Notes under the pieces: generated by a model
Told to the model about the DNA's origin: nothing
Databases searched by the model: none
What the model saw: only the letters and a program-made list of their open reading frames with translations
In this document: positions 7,716-16,557 of the stretch, piece by piece
Position numbering within the stretch: the stretch's first letter is position 1
How the letters are laid out: every line of letters begins with the position of its first letter
DNA from: Lachnospiraceae bacterium UBA7050
GTDB taxonomy: Bacteria; Bacillota; Clostridia; Lachnospirales; Lachnospiraceae
Length of the DNA: 64,000 bases
NCBI GenBank assembly: GCA_002493905.1
Contig: DLAJ01000012.1
Location: 17,096-81,095 of the forward strand
Reading direction: 5' to 3'
Translations under genes and position numbers: made by a program

Positions 7716-7817
7716 ATGTGCCCTCCTCTTCCCATAATTCGTGACTAGGTAATTGCCTAAAATCCATGACTCTCCATACGGCATACAGCCCCACAGAAAC
7801 ATGCCATCCCTGCCGCC

Positions 7818-8633
7818 CTATAACCGGACATGGGCAGTCAGGCTGTTTTTCCCTGCTGCCTTGACAAACCCCATTGATTCATACATTGCGATCGCGGCGG
7901 TTTTATCGACGTCGACTAAAAGCATCATATTCTTTGGTTTGTTGAGTTCGATCGCTTTTGCAAGCATTGCTTTTCCGTATCCTTTTCTACGGTATTCTTC
8001 TTTGACAAATACATCATAGGGTTCATTTTCATCATATTTATGCGTTACATCAATATAACCGGCCACCTCATGATTCTCGATCGCAAGAATGATCCGAAAC
8101 CTATCCGGCGCATCAATGACTTTTTCCGCCGTCCAATAGCCGTCTTTTGAATGCATGGAACAGTATTGCTCCCTGTATTGGGGGCTGTACAATATGATCT
8201 GATGGCCGCTCTGATAGGGAACGTCCTTTTTCAGCTCCATTTTCTGCTGCTCCGTTTCAAATTCCGTTTTCTCCCCGCAAAGCAGCTCATGGAGCAGGTA
8301 ATTTTGCGGATTATAAACAAAATCAGCCTGAAAGCCGCAATAGTTTTCTTTCAGATAAAACAGCATCTCCTCATAGGCTTTCCGGTTTCGAGACAGACCG
8401 GCAAGCATTTCAAGATAGGATTCCTCTTCCAGAATTAAAAAAGCAAACAGCCCTGTCAGTTCTTCTTTTTCAAAAATCCCCCAAAGCTGATGTGACGGCT
8501 TGTCCGGGGCATCCAGCAGATTGCACCGGATCTGCTCCTGACCGTCAAGCATCGGATCGCTAAAATCCGGATCGCTGTTTATCTCATTGATAAAACCCAT
8601 GTATTCATCCGCACTTTTCAGTATTCTAAGCAT
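7818..8633 (-). CDS. GNAT family N-acetyltransferase (two-part protein)
   Basis: The C-terminal half (about residues 150-271) is a GNAT domain with the acetyl-CoA binding loop FVKEEYRRKGYGKAMLAKAI and the family ending VDKTAAIAMYESMGFV. The N-terminal half (about 1-140) looks like a degenerate second GNAT-like fold: LWGIFEKEELTGLFAFLILEE followed by an alpha/beta segment, without a clear R-x-x-G-x-G loop. The start ATG at 8633 is the only one giving the full N-terminal fold. The substrate is unknown. It is probably transcribed with the GNAT gene downstream. Confidence 0.85.
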   Translation of the reverse strand: MLRILKSADEYMGFINEINSDPDFSDPMLDGQEQIRCNLLDAPDKPSHQLWGIFEKEELTGLFAFLILEEESYLEMLAGLSRNRKAYEEMLFYLKENYCGFQADFVYNPQNYLLHELLCGEKTEFETEQQKMELKKDVPYQSGHQIILYSPQYREQYCSMHSKDGYWTAEKVIDAPDRFRIILAIENHEVAGYIDVTHKYDENEPYDVFVKEEYRRKGYGKAMLAKAIELNKPKNMMLLVDVDKTAAIAMYESMGFVKAAGKNSLTAHVRL

Positions 8634-8792
8634 TCCGCAGATTCCCTCCAGCCTGATTCGCAGCCGCCTATACAGCTGTATTTCCGGGTTTAGTATATCA
8701 CAGGCATTTTCTTTTTTCCATGATGACCTTTATCTGCACCTCTTTTGGGATACCGCATAGAATAGATTAAGTAATCATGCCGAGGCATCATC

Positions 8793-10055
8793 ATGCGCAG
8801 ACATCCAATTCGGGCAGCCGCCGACACTCCGGACCTGGGCGGACTAACCATCCAAGTGACCTCCACGATCGGGCTTATCCCGATTGAGGGCGCAACCATT
8901 GCTATTCAGAATTCCAATGAAGAAGGGACCACAATTGAGGAACTCCGTACCAACAATTCCGGGCAGACCGACACGATCGAACTGCCCGCACCACCTTTTG
9001 AATACAGTCAGGAACCCGGCTCTAACCAGCCCTATACCGACTATAATCTGACCATCACGGCGCCGGGTTACGAACCAACCGTCATAAACGGCACGGAAAT
9101 CCTGCCCGACGTCACCGCAATTCAGAATGTGGAACTGACGCCGATTGAAACCGGAACCGGTGAAGATCAGATTACGATACCGGACCACACGCTATACGGC
9201 GATTATCCTCCGAAAATTCCGGAAGACGAGATCAAGCCAATGGATGAATCCGGCAGTATTGTGTTAAGCCGCGTCGTCATCCCGGAATACATCGTCGTAC
9301 ATGACGGCACGCCAAATAATACGGCTGCCGGAAACTACTATGTCACTTACACCGACTATATCAAAAACGTCGTTTCCTCCGAAATCTATGCCACCTGGCC
9401 GGAAAACACGATTTACGCCAACACCTTAGCGATTTTAAGCTTTACGCTCAACCGGGTCTATACGGAATGGTATCGGAATCAGGGTTATAATTTTACGATC
9501 ACCAACTCCACGGCATACGACCAAAAATGGATTCGCGGAAGAAACATCTACACGAACATCGACCGTATCGTGGACAGCATTTTTAACAACTTCCTTTCCC
9601 GCCCCGGTGTACGCCAGCCAATCTTTACATCCTACTGTGACGGAAAGACCACGACCTGCAGCGGACTTTCCCAGTGGGGCTCCAAATATCTCGGTGATCA
9701 GGGCTACAGCGCAATTGATATCATCCATTATTATTATGGAAGCGATATGTATATCAACTCCACGACAAGTGTATCAGGCATACCCTCCTCATGGCCGGGC
9801 TACAACCTCTCCGGCGGCGCGACAGGACAAAAAGTACAGCAGATTCAGGAACAGCTCAACCGCATCGCGCGCAATTACCCTGCCATTCCGACGATTGCCG
9901 CAGACGGCATCTACGGACCAAATACGGCTGAGGCTGTCCGCACGTTCCAGCGCATTTTCCGCCTGCCGCAGACCGGCGTCGTCGATTATCCGACCTGGTA
10001 TAAAATTTCGGAAATCTATGTCGGCGTCTCGCGCATTGCAGAACCGGGAACCTAA
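8793..10055 (+). CDS. SpoIID/LytB-like spore wall protein with C-terminal peptidoglycan-binding domain
   Basis: Three parts are visible. Residues 12-110 form a beta-rich carboxypeptidase-regulatory/Cna-like domain (GLTIQVTSTIGLIPIEGATI, ending NVELTPIE). Residues about 190-330 resemble SpoIID: YIKNVVSSEIYATWPENTIYANTLA, which keeps the Glu of the SpoIID motif, then SGLSQWGSKYLGDQGYSAIDIIHYYYG. Residues about 345-410 are a PF01471-type peptidoglycan-binding repeat (GQKVQQIQEQLNRIA ... DGIYGPNTAEAVRTFQ). There is no signal peptide, so it may act in the mother cell or spore compartment, or leave by another route. A weak GAGG lies 7 nt before ATG 8793. It is the only plus-strand gene in this part and ends at a terminator. 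Confidence 0.8.
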   Translation: MRRHPIRAAADTPDLGGLTIQVTSTIGLIPIEGATIAIQNSNEEGTTIEELRTNNSGQTDTIELPAPPFEYSQEPGSNQPYTDYNLTITAPGYEPTVINGTEILPDVTAIQNVELTPIETGTGEDQITIPDHTLYGDYPPKIPEDEIKPMDESGSIVLSRVVIPEYIVVHDGTPNNTAAGNYYVTYTDYIKNVVSSEIYATWPENTIYANTLAILSFTLNRVYTEWYRNQGYNFTITNSTAYDQKWIRGRNIYTNIDRIVDSIFNNFLSRPGVRQPIFTSYCDGKTTTCSGLSQWGSKYLGDQGYSAIDIIHYYYGSDMYINSTTSVSGIPSSWPGYNLSGGATGQKVQQIQEQLNRIARNYPAIPTIAADGIYGPNTAEAVRTFQRIFRLPQTGVVDYPTWYKISEIYVGVSRIAEPGT

Positions 10056-10071
10056 AAAAAGTCCGGCTTCC

Positions 10072-10098
10072 AAGGAGGCTGCTTTTCACAGCCTCTTT
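10072..10098 (+). terminator. terminator hairpin after the spore wall protein
   Basis: AAGGAGGCTG and CAGCCTCTTT pair with one G-T wobble around a 7-nt loop, followed by GGGC. It lies 17 bp after the stop at 10055 and 12 bp before the convergent small gene. Confidence 0.65.
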
Positions 10099-10109
10099 GG
10101 GCATGCCCG

Positions 10110-10456
10110 TCACTCCTCAATTCTTACATGATAAGAATAAAACGTGACGCCGCCGATTTCCGTCTCCTCCCATTCCCATCCGTATCTGGGATACAGCGGC
10201 AATACATCGTCCTCACCTGTCCCTCTCCAAGGTCTCTCCCGCTCTTTTTCCCTCACCAATTCATCATCCCGATAATATAATTCCCGATATGCCTTAACAG
10301 CATGATACTCTTCATTCAATCGGGGATCCTCATACCAGCCTGCCATACAGCAGTTCCCTCTGCGGTCTTCCCTGACGGCGTAAAAAAAGAAGCAGCCCCC
10401 ACTTCAAGGATACAGAACAAACAGACTACCGCAATTTCCCAGATCCGCCTCTTCAT
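10110..10456 (-). pseudogene. small secreted/membrane protein with a frameshift in a poly-T run
   Basis: The 5' frame opens at ATG 10456 with a good ribosome binding site (AGAGGAG) and encodes a signal or anchor segment (RRIWEIAVVCLFCILEVGAASFF). After a run of seven T (A7 at 10382-10388 on plus) it continues out of frame to a TGA. The following frame contains a 78-aa sequence from 10346 to 10110 (AGWYEDPRLNEEYHAVKAYR, ending GGVTFYSYHVRIEE). Adding one T to the run joins both into one protein of about 115 aa. Either the gene is broken, phase-variable, or there is a sequencing error. The family is not recognised; the mature part is acidic and rich in Tyr and Glu. Confidence 0.65.
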
Positions 10457-10623
10457 CTTCTTCTCCTCTAATGATGACTGCTTACCAAATCATTCTCTCA
10501 CAAATTCGCCAAATGCCTGCATTCTGTCCGTTACCCTAAAAGCAATGCTGTACGCAATTCAGCCTCTTTACTTCCCCATTACAAAATAATACCCATGGAA
10601 GCGCTGACTCAATCAACGTTTCC

Positions 10624-11937
10624 CTATATTTCTTCCTCAAACTGATAATCTTTCCCCGGCAGCACCGCGTTTAGAATAATGCCGACCAGCGAACCGATCG
10701 CAAGACCGCTTAATGAGATCGTCACCTTACCGATCGTAAACGCGATTGCACCTGCAGCGCTGTAGTTGATGCCAATCGAGAGTACCAGGATCAGCGCGGC
10801 GATCAGCACATTGCGGCTCTTCGTAAAATCACATTTAGACTCCACAATATTGCGCACGCCGACAGCTGAGATCATACCATAAAGAACGAGTGACACACCG
10901 CCGATTGTAGCGGCAGGCATACATTCAATCAGTGCCGACACCTTCGGACAGAATGAAAAGAGAATCGCAAAATAAGCAGCCAGACGGATGACAAGCGGGT
11001 CGAACACCTTCGACAGCGTCAGCACGCCCGTGTTCTCACCGTAGGTCGTATTTGCCGGGGCGCCGAACAGGGATGCCAGAATTGTTGCAAGTCCGTCACC
11101 AAGCAGCGTTCTGTGCAGTCCGGGGTCCTTGATATAATTTCTTCCGACTGTGGAAGAGATTGCCGAGATATCACCGATATGCTCCACGACCGTCGCAAGC
11201 GCGATCGGCATGATCGTGATCACGGAAGTAATCAGCAGCGACACATCCAAATCCTTAAAAATAGAAAATACCGTCTGATCAAAAGAGACCGGCAGCCCGA
11301 TCCATGCCGCTTCCTTCACTGCCGTAAAATCCACATTTCCCGTAACCGCTGCCACAAAATAAGAAGCAAGCACGCCGAGTATGATCGGAATGATCCTGAC
11401 CATCCCTTTCCCCCAGATATTGCAAATGACAACGACCACAATCGCAATCAGCGCAATCCACCAGTTTGTCGCACAATTATTCACCGCTGACTGGGATAAA
11501 TTAAGTCCGATGGCAATGATAATCGGTCCCGTGACAATCGGTGGGAAAAATTTCATAACCTTTCCGGAACCAAACGCCTTAATCAGCAGCGACAGCAGAA
11601 GATAGACCAATCCGGCGCAAGCGACGCCGAAACATGCATAGGGCAGCAGTTCAGCCTCCCCGTTTGGCGCAATTGCCCAATATCCCGCAAGGAATGCGAA
11701 CGAGGAGCCTAAGAACGCCGGCACCTTCCCTTTCGCCAATAAATGAAACAGCAGCGTTCCAAGTCCGGCGAACAACAGGGTCGCCGCCACACTCAAGCCT
11801 GTGAGTGCCGGAACGAGCACCGTCGCCCCGAACATGGCGAACATATGCTGCACGCCGAGAACCAGCATCCTCCCCGCCCCAAGCTCCCTCGCATCGTAAA
11901 CGGGGTCTACACCGATAGAATTTTTCTTTTGACTCAT
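10624..11937 (-). CDS. uraA: uracil-xanthine permease family transporter
   Basis: This nucleobase:cation symporter-2 (NCS2) family member of 437 aa has about 14 hydrophobic segments. Family motifs seen are the N-terminal LVLGVQHMFAMFGATVLVPALTG, the conserved ATVVEHIGDISAISSTVGRN stretch with the substrate-binding Glu and His, and GAPANTTYGENTGVLTLSKV. The last two match uracil permease UraA more closely than purine permeases. The start ATG 11937 has AAAGGAACAGG upstream. It stands alone, downstream of the two-component genes on the same strand, 82 bp after the response regulator stop region. No clear PyrR attenuator was recognised. Confidence 0.9.
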   Translation of the reverse strand: MSQKKNSIGVDPVYDARELGAGRMLVLGVQHMFAMFGATVLVPALTGLSVAATLLFAGLGTLLFHLLAKGKVPAFLGSSFAFLAGYWAIAPNGEAELLPYACFGVACAGLVYLLLSLLIKAFGSGKVMKFFPPIVTGPIIIAIGLNLSQSAVNNCATNWWIALIAIVVVVICNIWGKGMVRIIPIILGVLASYFVAAVTGNVDFTAVKEAAWIGLPVSFDQTVFSIFKDLDVSLLITSVITIMPIALATVVEHIGDISAISSTVGRNYIKDPGLHRTLLGDGLATILASLFGAPANTTYGENTGVLTLSKVFDPLVIRLAAYFAILFSFCPKVSALIECMPAATIGGVSLVLYGMISAVGVRNIVESKCDFTKSRNVLIAALILVLSIGINYSAAGAIAFTIGKVTISLSGLAIGSLVGIILNAVLPGKDYQFEEEI

Positions 11938-12019
11938 TTGAATACCTGTTCCTTTCTGCCTTTGAATTTTTATCGTTCTGCGAACAGCCTGTTCTAACCT
12001 CTCCGCCCGGTCACGCTTC

Positions 12020-12610
12020 TTATAACACGCTCCTCAGCTGATTAAGCGCGCCTTTCATATCCTCTGCATTAAGCTTTTCGGCGGTCTTCTGAATGGCCTT
12101 CCTGTCATTTGCATTCAGCCTGAACTTTAAGATTTCTTCCACCTTTAACATGGCGCCTTTTAAGTTTTCGGACTCCAGTTCTCTCTGCAGTTTCTTAAAC
12201 TCTGCGGTAAGCTCCGAAGGCTGAAACGATAAAACGCCCGCCCTCTTCAACGTACGCAGAATCCTCTCGTGCAGGTCATCCGCCTGAAACGGTTTGACAA
12301 TATAATCATAAATTCCAAGCTTTGTGCTTTCCAGAAATGTCGTTCTGTCATTTTTAGCGGTCAGCATGATTACAGGAATTGATTCGCCGCCCCTCATCGC
12401 ACGGATTTCCTTCAACGTTTCCAGACCGTCCATTGACGTCATCTGAATATCCAGCAGAATGAGATCAGGCGTTTCGTTTTTTAGAAACTGCAGCGCCCTG
12501 CTGCCCGAATTGACCGCAATCACATCATACTCATCCTTTAGTTCCTGTTCAATGGACGCTAAATTGATCGCGCTGTCATCCACCGCTAGAATTTGAACCC
12601 TTGTTCTCAT
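12020..12610 (-). CDS. response regulator, receiver domain with helical C-terminus
   Basis: The receiver domain (about 1-125) has the acidic pair Asp11/Asp12, phosphoacceptor Asp54 in LILLDIQMTSMDG, the Thr in MLTAKND and Lys in YDYIVKPF. The C-terminal 70 residues are helical (FKKLQRELESENLKGAMLKVEEIL) and do not look like a DNA-binding domain, so output may be protein-protein. The gene overlaps the end of the hybrid kinase by 35 bp in another frame, which makes co-translation and functional partnership likely. Its place directly after a kinase with receiver and Hpt domains fits a final phosphorelay acceptor. Confidence 0.9.
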   Translation of the reverse strand: MRTRVQILAVDDSAINLASIEQELKDEYDVIAVNSGSRALQFLKNETPDLILLDIQMTSMDGLETLKEIRAMRGGESIPVIMLTAKNDRTTFLESTKLGIYDYIVKPFQADDLHERILRTLKRAGVLSFQPSELTAEFKKLQRELESENLKGAMLKVEEILKFRLNANDRKAIQKTAEKLNAEDMKGALNQLRSVL

Positions 12611-15494
12611 TTTCCCCTCCGTTTTCCAATTCTTCTATCACTTGCTGCAGCATCTGCTCCGCTGCATCATCCTCATAGAGCTGTAACTGATCCCGGATTT
12701 CCGTAAGCTTCTCTCTCACCTGCCCGTCAAGACTATGCTTTAACAGTTCTTCCACGATCTCAGTACACTCCCGCGAACGGAATTTTTTCAAGCGCGCTAA
12801 CGCTTCTTTGACCTGTAAAAGCAGCTCTTCCCTGTCAAGCGTCCCCTCCTCCGGCTCTGGATCGGCTTTTATTGTATCCTTCATATATGCTTCGATATGT
12901 GCGATCAGCTCCTGATATTCTTCAAACAGCTCTTCAAAATGCGCTCTGACAAACTCCGTGTCTCCCCGCGCCGCCGCTTTCTCATGCTCCTTCGCATGTC
13001 CGGAAAGCTCCATCGCTCCCACATTGGCAGATGCACTTTTCAAACCATGCACTTCAATCTCGTAATTTTGATAATCTTCTTTCTCAAATAATTGCCTGAG
13101 CTGCTTTAATTTTCGCTTTCCCTCAAGGCAGTAAAGCTGCAGCAGCCCGATAAAATCTTCTACCGAACCGGAATGATGCTGCATTGCTGCGTCCACGTCA
13201 ATACCTTCGATGGCGATCCGCGCCTCCGCTTCCGTTTCGCCCGCGGGTTCAACCTTTCGCAGTTCCATGGGGGCAGCATTGTGCGCCTCAGGCAGCGCCG
13301 CTTTCTTTTCCTCCGGTATCCATTTTGCCAGTACCCTGCTTAAATGCTTCTTGTCGATCGGCTTCGGCACAAAATCCTGAAAACCATTCTCCAGAAAGCG
13401 TTCCTTCACACCTTCCATAGCGTTTGCTGTCGCCGCAATGATGACTGGCTTTACCCCGTTTTCCCCGCATTCGCGCCGGATAATACGGACAGCCTCAATC
13501 CCATCCATTCCCGGCATCATATGATCCATCAGAATCAGATCGAACATTGTTTTCTTTACCAGTTCTATCGCTTCCGGTCCGCTCTCCGCTTCCGTCAGTT
13601 CCAGTCCATACGGCGTCAGAAAGCCTCTTGCCACTTTTCTGTTGATCAGATTATCGTCCACTACTAACACCTTACAGCCGCTCGTCAAAAAGCTCTCCGG
13701 CTCGGACTCTTCCTCCTTCGGAACATCCGGCTGCTCAACAAGCGTGCGGCTGTCAACGATCTGCTGCGGGATCGTGACAATAAATGCGGAACCTTCCCCA
13801 TAGACGCTTTCCACCCGGATACTGCCGTTCATCAATCTGACAAATTGTCTGGTTATGGAAAGACCCAGCCCGGTTCCCTCCACACTGCGGGATTTTCCCG
13901 CGTCCACCTGACTGAAGTTTTCAAATATCTTCTCCAGATCCTCCTGTTTGATACCGCAGCCGGTATCTTCGATCCGGAACGTCAGAAGTTCCTCATTTTC
14001 CCGCTCTCCCGCTTCTCCGCTGACGGAAAGCTTCACATAACCCTCCTTCGTAAACTTAAGTGCATTGTTCAGCAGATTGATCATGATCTGCTTGATTCTT
14101 CCCTCATCTCCCCGATAGCGGCACGGTATGGAAGCGTCAAGCTCATGTTTCATCAAAAGCCCTCGCTGGGACGCGACAATATCCATCATCGCGACAACGT
14201 CTCCCACGATGCCCTTGATATAATAATCGGACAGCACCAGCTCCATCTTGCCTGCTTCCACTTTGGATAAATCCAAAATGTCATTGATGATAGCCAGCAG
14301 GTTCTGGGAAGAAGATTTGATATCACAGGCATAAGTATACACTTTTCTTCCCTGACTCTCTTCCATGATCAGATCGCTGAGTCCGATCACGGCATTCATC
14401 GGGGTCCGTATCTCATGCGACATATTGGCAAGAAATTCGCTCTTTGCCGCATTCGCTTTCTCCGCCTGCTCCCGCACTCTCTTGATCTCTTCGATATAAT
14501 TGCGCATATCCGTCATATCGAGCAGAAGCACGACATAACCCTGCGTTTTTCCGTTCTTATAGGGAATTCTCCTAATATGACTCTCATAATAGCGTTTCCC
14601 TATGGAAAACTCATACTTATCCGTTTCTCCCAGAATATCCTGTGGAAATTCCTGAATATCCGTGATCAGATCGCCCTTTACGCTCGTCAGCAGTCCACCG
14701 AAAATGCCTGCCGCCGCCTGATTATAGCTGATGATCCGATGCTGCTCGTCCAGTGAAATGACGCCGTCTCCCATATTAGCAAGCGCCGTCTCCGCCGCAA
14801 GGTGGACAAAATCATAGTTTCTTCTGCTCCACACTAAAATGACGACGACTGACAATACCATTCCCATCGTCGCAGGCGTAAAGTCATATCCCTTTGTCAG
14901 CTTTGTGGAATAACCGATCAACGCCAGAACCGGCAGTGTCGAAAGCATCGTGATCGTCCGATATCTTTTAGCCGCATTGACATTTGACTTGAAAATCGTA
15001 CGGAACAGTGCTATCAGAGACAAAAGATAAGGTATGGCCGTCCCGAAGAGCAAAAACAAATAATACAAAGGTCCGTACTCAATATATAAATAAGAAAAAC
15101 CTTCCTTCCCGGTAACCCAATCTAAATGTCGGTAATACAACGTATGAAATTCGCAGGTATAAATCACTGCAAGCAGGCCGAAATTGATCGCCGCGATCGT
15201 CTTTAACAGCCACACGGGTCTTCTGATATAGCAATAATTATAGATGAACCAGCAGTAAAACAGCGGTACGAACATAGAGCCTAAATACTCTACTTTTACT
15301 GCGATCAGCGCCTCATTTAAGCTCTGTGCCGTAAGTTCCATCAGATATCCCACGTTCTGTACTAAAGAGCCGCACAGAAAATAGCCCATCAGCTTCTGCT
15401 CCTTGGTACCCCCTTCTCCCAAAAGCAGATATCCGATCGCGATAAAATTCGTAATAATGCTAAGTATTCCGAATATTAATAAAAATTCCTTCAT
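12576..15494 (-). CDS. hybrid sensor histidine kinase (7TM - PAS - HisKA - HATPase - REC - Hpt)
   Basis: At 972 aa, this protein opens with about seven hydrophobic segments (residues 1-225), the 7TMR/histidine-kinase N-terminal type. A PAS domain follows (ALANMGDGVISLDEQHRIISYN onward). HisKA has the phospho-His in FLANMSHEIRTPMNAV. The HATPase has the N box NLLNNALKFT, RIEDTGCGI and GTGLGLSI. The receiver has Asp in LILMDHMMPGMDG and TANAM. A C-terminal Hpt has HGLKSASANVG, and a helical tail follows. It is a membrane-bound phosphorelay hub, followed by an overlapping response regulator gene. The signal sensed is unknown. It is divergent from the DUF6062 gene across a 176-bp gap. Confidence 0.92.
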   Translation of the reverse strand: MKEFLLIFGILSIITNFIAIGYLLLGEGGTKEQKLMGYFLCGSLVQNVGYLMELTAQSLNEALIAVKVEYLGSMFVPLFYCWFIYNYCYIRRPVWLLKTIAAINFGLLAVIYTCEFHTLYYRHLDWVTGKEGFSYLYIEYGPLYYLFLLFGTAIPYLLSLIALFRTIFKSNVNAAKRYRTITMLSTLPVLALIGYSTKLTKGYDFTPATMGMVLSVVVILVWSRRNYDFVHLAAETALANMGDGVISLDEQHRIISYNQAAAGIFGGLLTSVKGDLITDIQEFPQDILGETDKYEFSIGKRYYESHIRRIPYKNGKTQGYVVLLLDMTDMRNYIEEIKRVREQAEKANAAKSEFLANMSHEIRTPMNAVIGLSDLIMEESQGRKVYTYACDIKSSSQNLLAIINDILDLSKVEAGKMELVLSDYYIKGIVGDVVAMMDIVASQRGLLMKHELDASIPCRYRGDEGRIKQIMINLLNNALKFTKEGYVKLSVSGEAGERENEELLTFRIEDTGCGIKQEDLEKIFENFSQVDAGKSRSVEGTGLGLSITRQFVRLMNGSIRVESVYGEGSAFIVTIPQQIVDSRTLVEQPDVPKEEESEPESFLTSGCKVLVVDDNLINRKVARGFLTPYGLELTEAESGPEAIELVKKTMFDLILMDHMMPGMDGIEAVRIIRRECGENGVKPVIIAATANAMEGVKERFLENGFQDFVPKPIDKKHLSRVLAKWIPEEKKAALPEAHNAAPMELRKVEPAGETEAEARIAIEGIDVDAAMQHHSGSVEDFIGLLQLYCLEGKRKLKQLRQLFEKEDYQNYEIEVHGLKSASANVGAMELSGHAKEHEKAAARGDTEFVRAHFEELFEEYQELIAHIEAYMKDTIKADPEPEEGTLDREELLLQVKEALARLKKFRSRECTEIVEELLKHSLDGQVREKLTEIRDQLQLYEDDAAEQMLQQVIEELENGGENENKGSNSSGG

Positions 15495-15573
15495 ACGCCT
15501 TCTTTGTGCCCCCAGATTTTTCCATTACTATCGTACCAGTTTTTCTCTGCTTTGTCTACAAAAGAGTTTTCCC

Positions 15574-15602
15574 TTGTGCAATCTTAAAAGCGGCGTTACA
15601 AT
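15574..15602 (+). promoter_or_regulatory. sigma-A-type promoter for the DUF6062 gene
   Basis: The -35 TTGTGC (15574-15579) and -10 TACAAT (15597-15602) are separated by 17 bp. The gene's GAAAGGAG and ATG follow about 60 bp downstream. Confidence 0.5.
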
Positions 15603-15670
15603 ATTTGCAGAATAAGCTTTTTTGCAATTACGAGACGCCTTAACAGACAGAAGTCCGAAAGGAGCAGGCT

Positions 15671-16432
15671 ATGAAAGAACAATTATATACCATTCCCTTA
15701 AACGATGCGTTTCACGCGGATGATGAATGCCCGTTTTGTTTTATCGAGCGAAATGTTGAACAGGATCTGTTAGATTTTGTGCTTGGGTCCGGCGCTTCTT
15801 ATATGGAAAGTGATGTGCGCGCAGAAACGGACCGCGCGGGATTCTGCCGCACGCATTTCAAGAAAATGTTCGACTACGGCAACACGCTCGGCAACGGCTG
15901 GATCCTAAAAACACATTATATGCAGATGCGCAAAGAACTGGCGCAGCAGACGAAGAACTTTACACCCGGCAAAAGCTCCTTCATGACCAAAATAAAAAAA
16001 TCCTCCGCCGCCGGCAGCTCCATCAGCGAATGGGTAAAAGAACGGGAACGTTCCTGCTATATCTGCAACCGTTTTGCCGAGATGTACGACCGGTATTTAG
16101 ACACGTTTTTTCATATGTACCGCAATGATGCGGATTTTAAGGCTATGTTTGAAAAAAGCAAGGGGTTTTGCCTGACACATTTCGGCGACCTCTGCACCGC
16201 TGCGGACAAAACGCTCTCCGATAAAGAAAAAGCCGAGTTTTACCCTTCGCTTTTTTCCCTGATGAACAAAAATATGGACCGTCTTCAGGAAGACATCAAC
16301 TGGCTGATCGAGAAATTCGATTATCTGCATAAGGATGACGATTGGAAGAATTCCAAGGATGCCGTTCAGCGCTGCATGCAGAAATTAAAAGGCGGCTATC
16401 CCGCAGACGCAGTTTACCGCCAGTCCAAATAA
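15671..16432 (+). CDS. DUF6062 family protein (Cys/His-rich, function unknown)
   Basis: This 253-aa soluble protein has a duplicated Cys/His signature. Residues near 20 read ECPFCFIER and near 58 read AGFCRTHF; near 118 they read SCYICNRF and near 158 GFCLTHFGDL. Each half thus has a CxxC followed about 40 residues later by a C-x-x-H-F, suggesting two equivalent metal or redox centres. The rest is helical. The start at 15671 is supported by GAAAGGAG 7 nt upstream. I recognise the family as DUF6062 but know no function. It converges on the J-domain gene, with two terminators and a palindromic repeat between. Confidence 0.8.
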   Translation: MKEQLYTIPLNDAFHADDECPFCFIERNVEQDLLDFVLGSGASYMESDVRAETDRAGFCRTHFKKMFDYGNTLGNGWILKTHYMQMRKELAQQTKNFTPGKSSFMTKIKKSSAAGSSISEWVKERERSCYICNRFAEMYDRYLDTFFHMYRNDADFKAMFEKSKGFCLTHFGDLCTAADKTLSDKEKAEFYPSLFSLMNKNMDRLQEDINWLIEKFDYLHKDDDWKNSKDAVQRCMQKLKGGYPADAVYRQSK

Positions 16433-16433
16433 A

Positions 16434-16454
16434 AAAGACCGCGGAGCGGTCTTT
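16434..16454 (+). terminator. terminator hairpin after the DUF6062 gene
   Basis: AAAGACCGC-GGA-GCGGTCTTT starts 2 bp after the TAA. It is followed by a palindromic repeat copy rather than a T-run. Confidence 0.6.
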
Positions 16455-16455
16455 C

Positions 16456-16499
16456 AGAGTTTCCTTCGGAAACTCTTTCGATTCGCTTTGCGATTCTTC
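16456..16499. repeat. palindromic repeat, AGAGTTTCC family
   Basis: AGAGTTTCC-TTC-GGAAACTCT forms a 9-bp perfect stem and is followed by a second small stem around CGC-TTT-GCG ending in GATTCTTCC. The first stem and spacer match the element inside the nuclease gene at 6597, and the second part echoes the GCGATTCTTC arm at 2978. Confidence 0.65.
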
Positions 16500-16522
16500 C
16501 GGGAGCACGAAATTTCCTATCG

Positions 16523-16557
16523 AAAAAATGGTCTGCGCAATGCGCAGACCATTTTTT
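16523..16557. terminator. bidirectional terminator between convergent genes
   Basis: AAAAAATGGTCTGCGC and its complement flank AAT, giving a 16-bp stem with A- and T-runs on both sides. It serves both the DUF6062 gene (plus) and the J-domain gene (minus), whose stop codon overlaps its end. Confidence 0.85.

Noticed and set aside
10302..10589. Plus-strand 95-aa ORF opposite the frameshifted gene
   Set aside because: The minus strand has the ribosome binding site, signal peptide and better codon pattern; this is its shadow.
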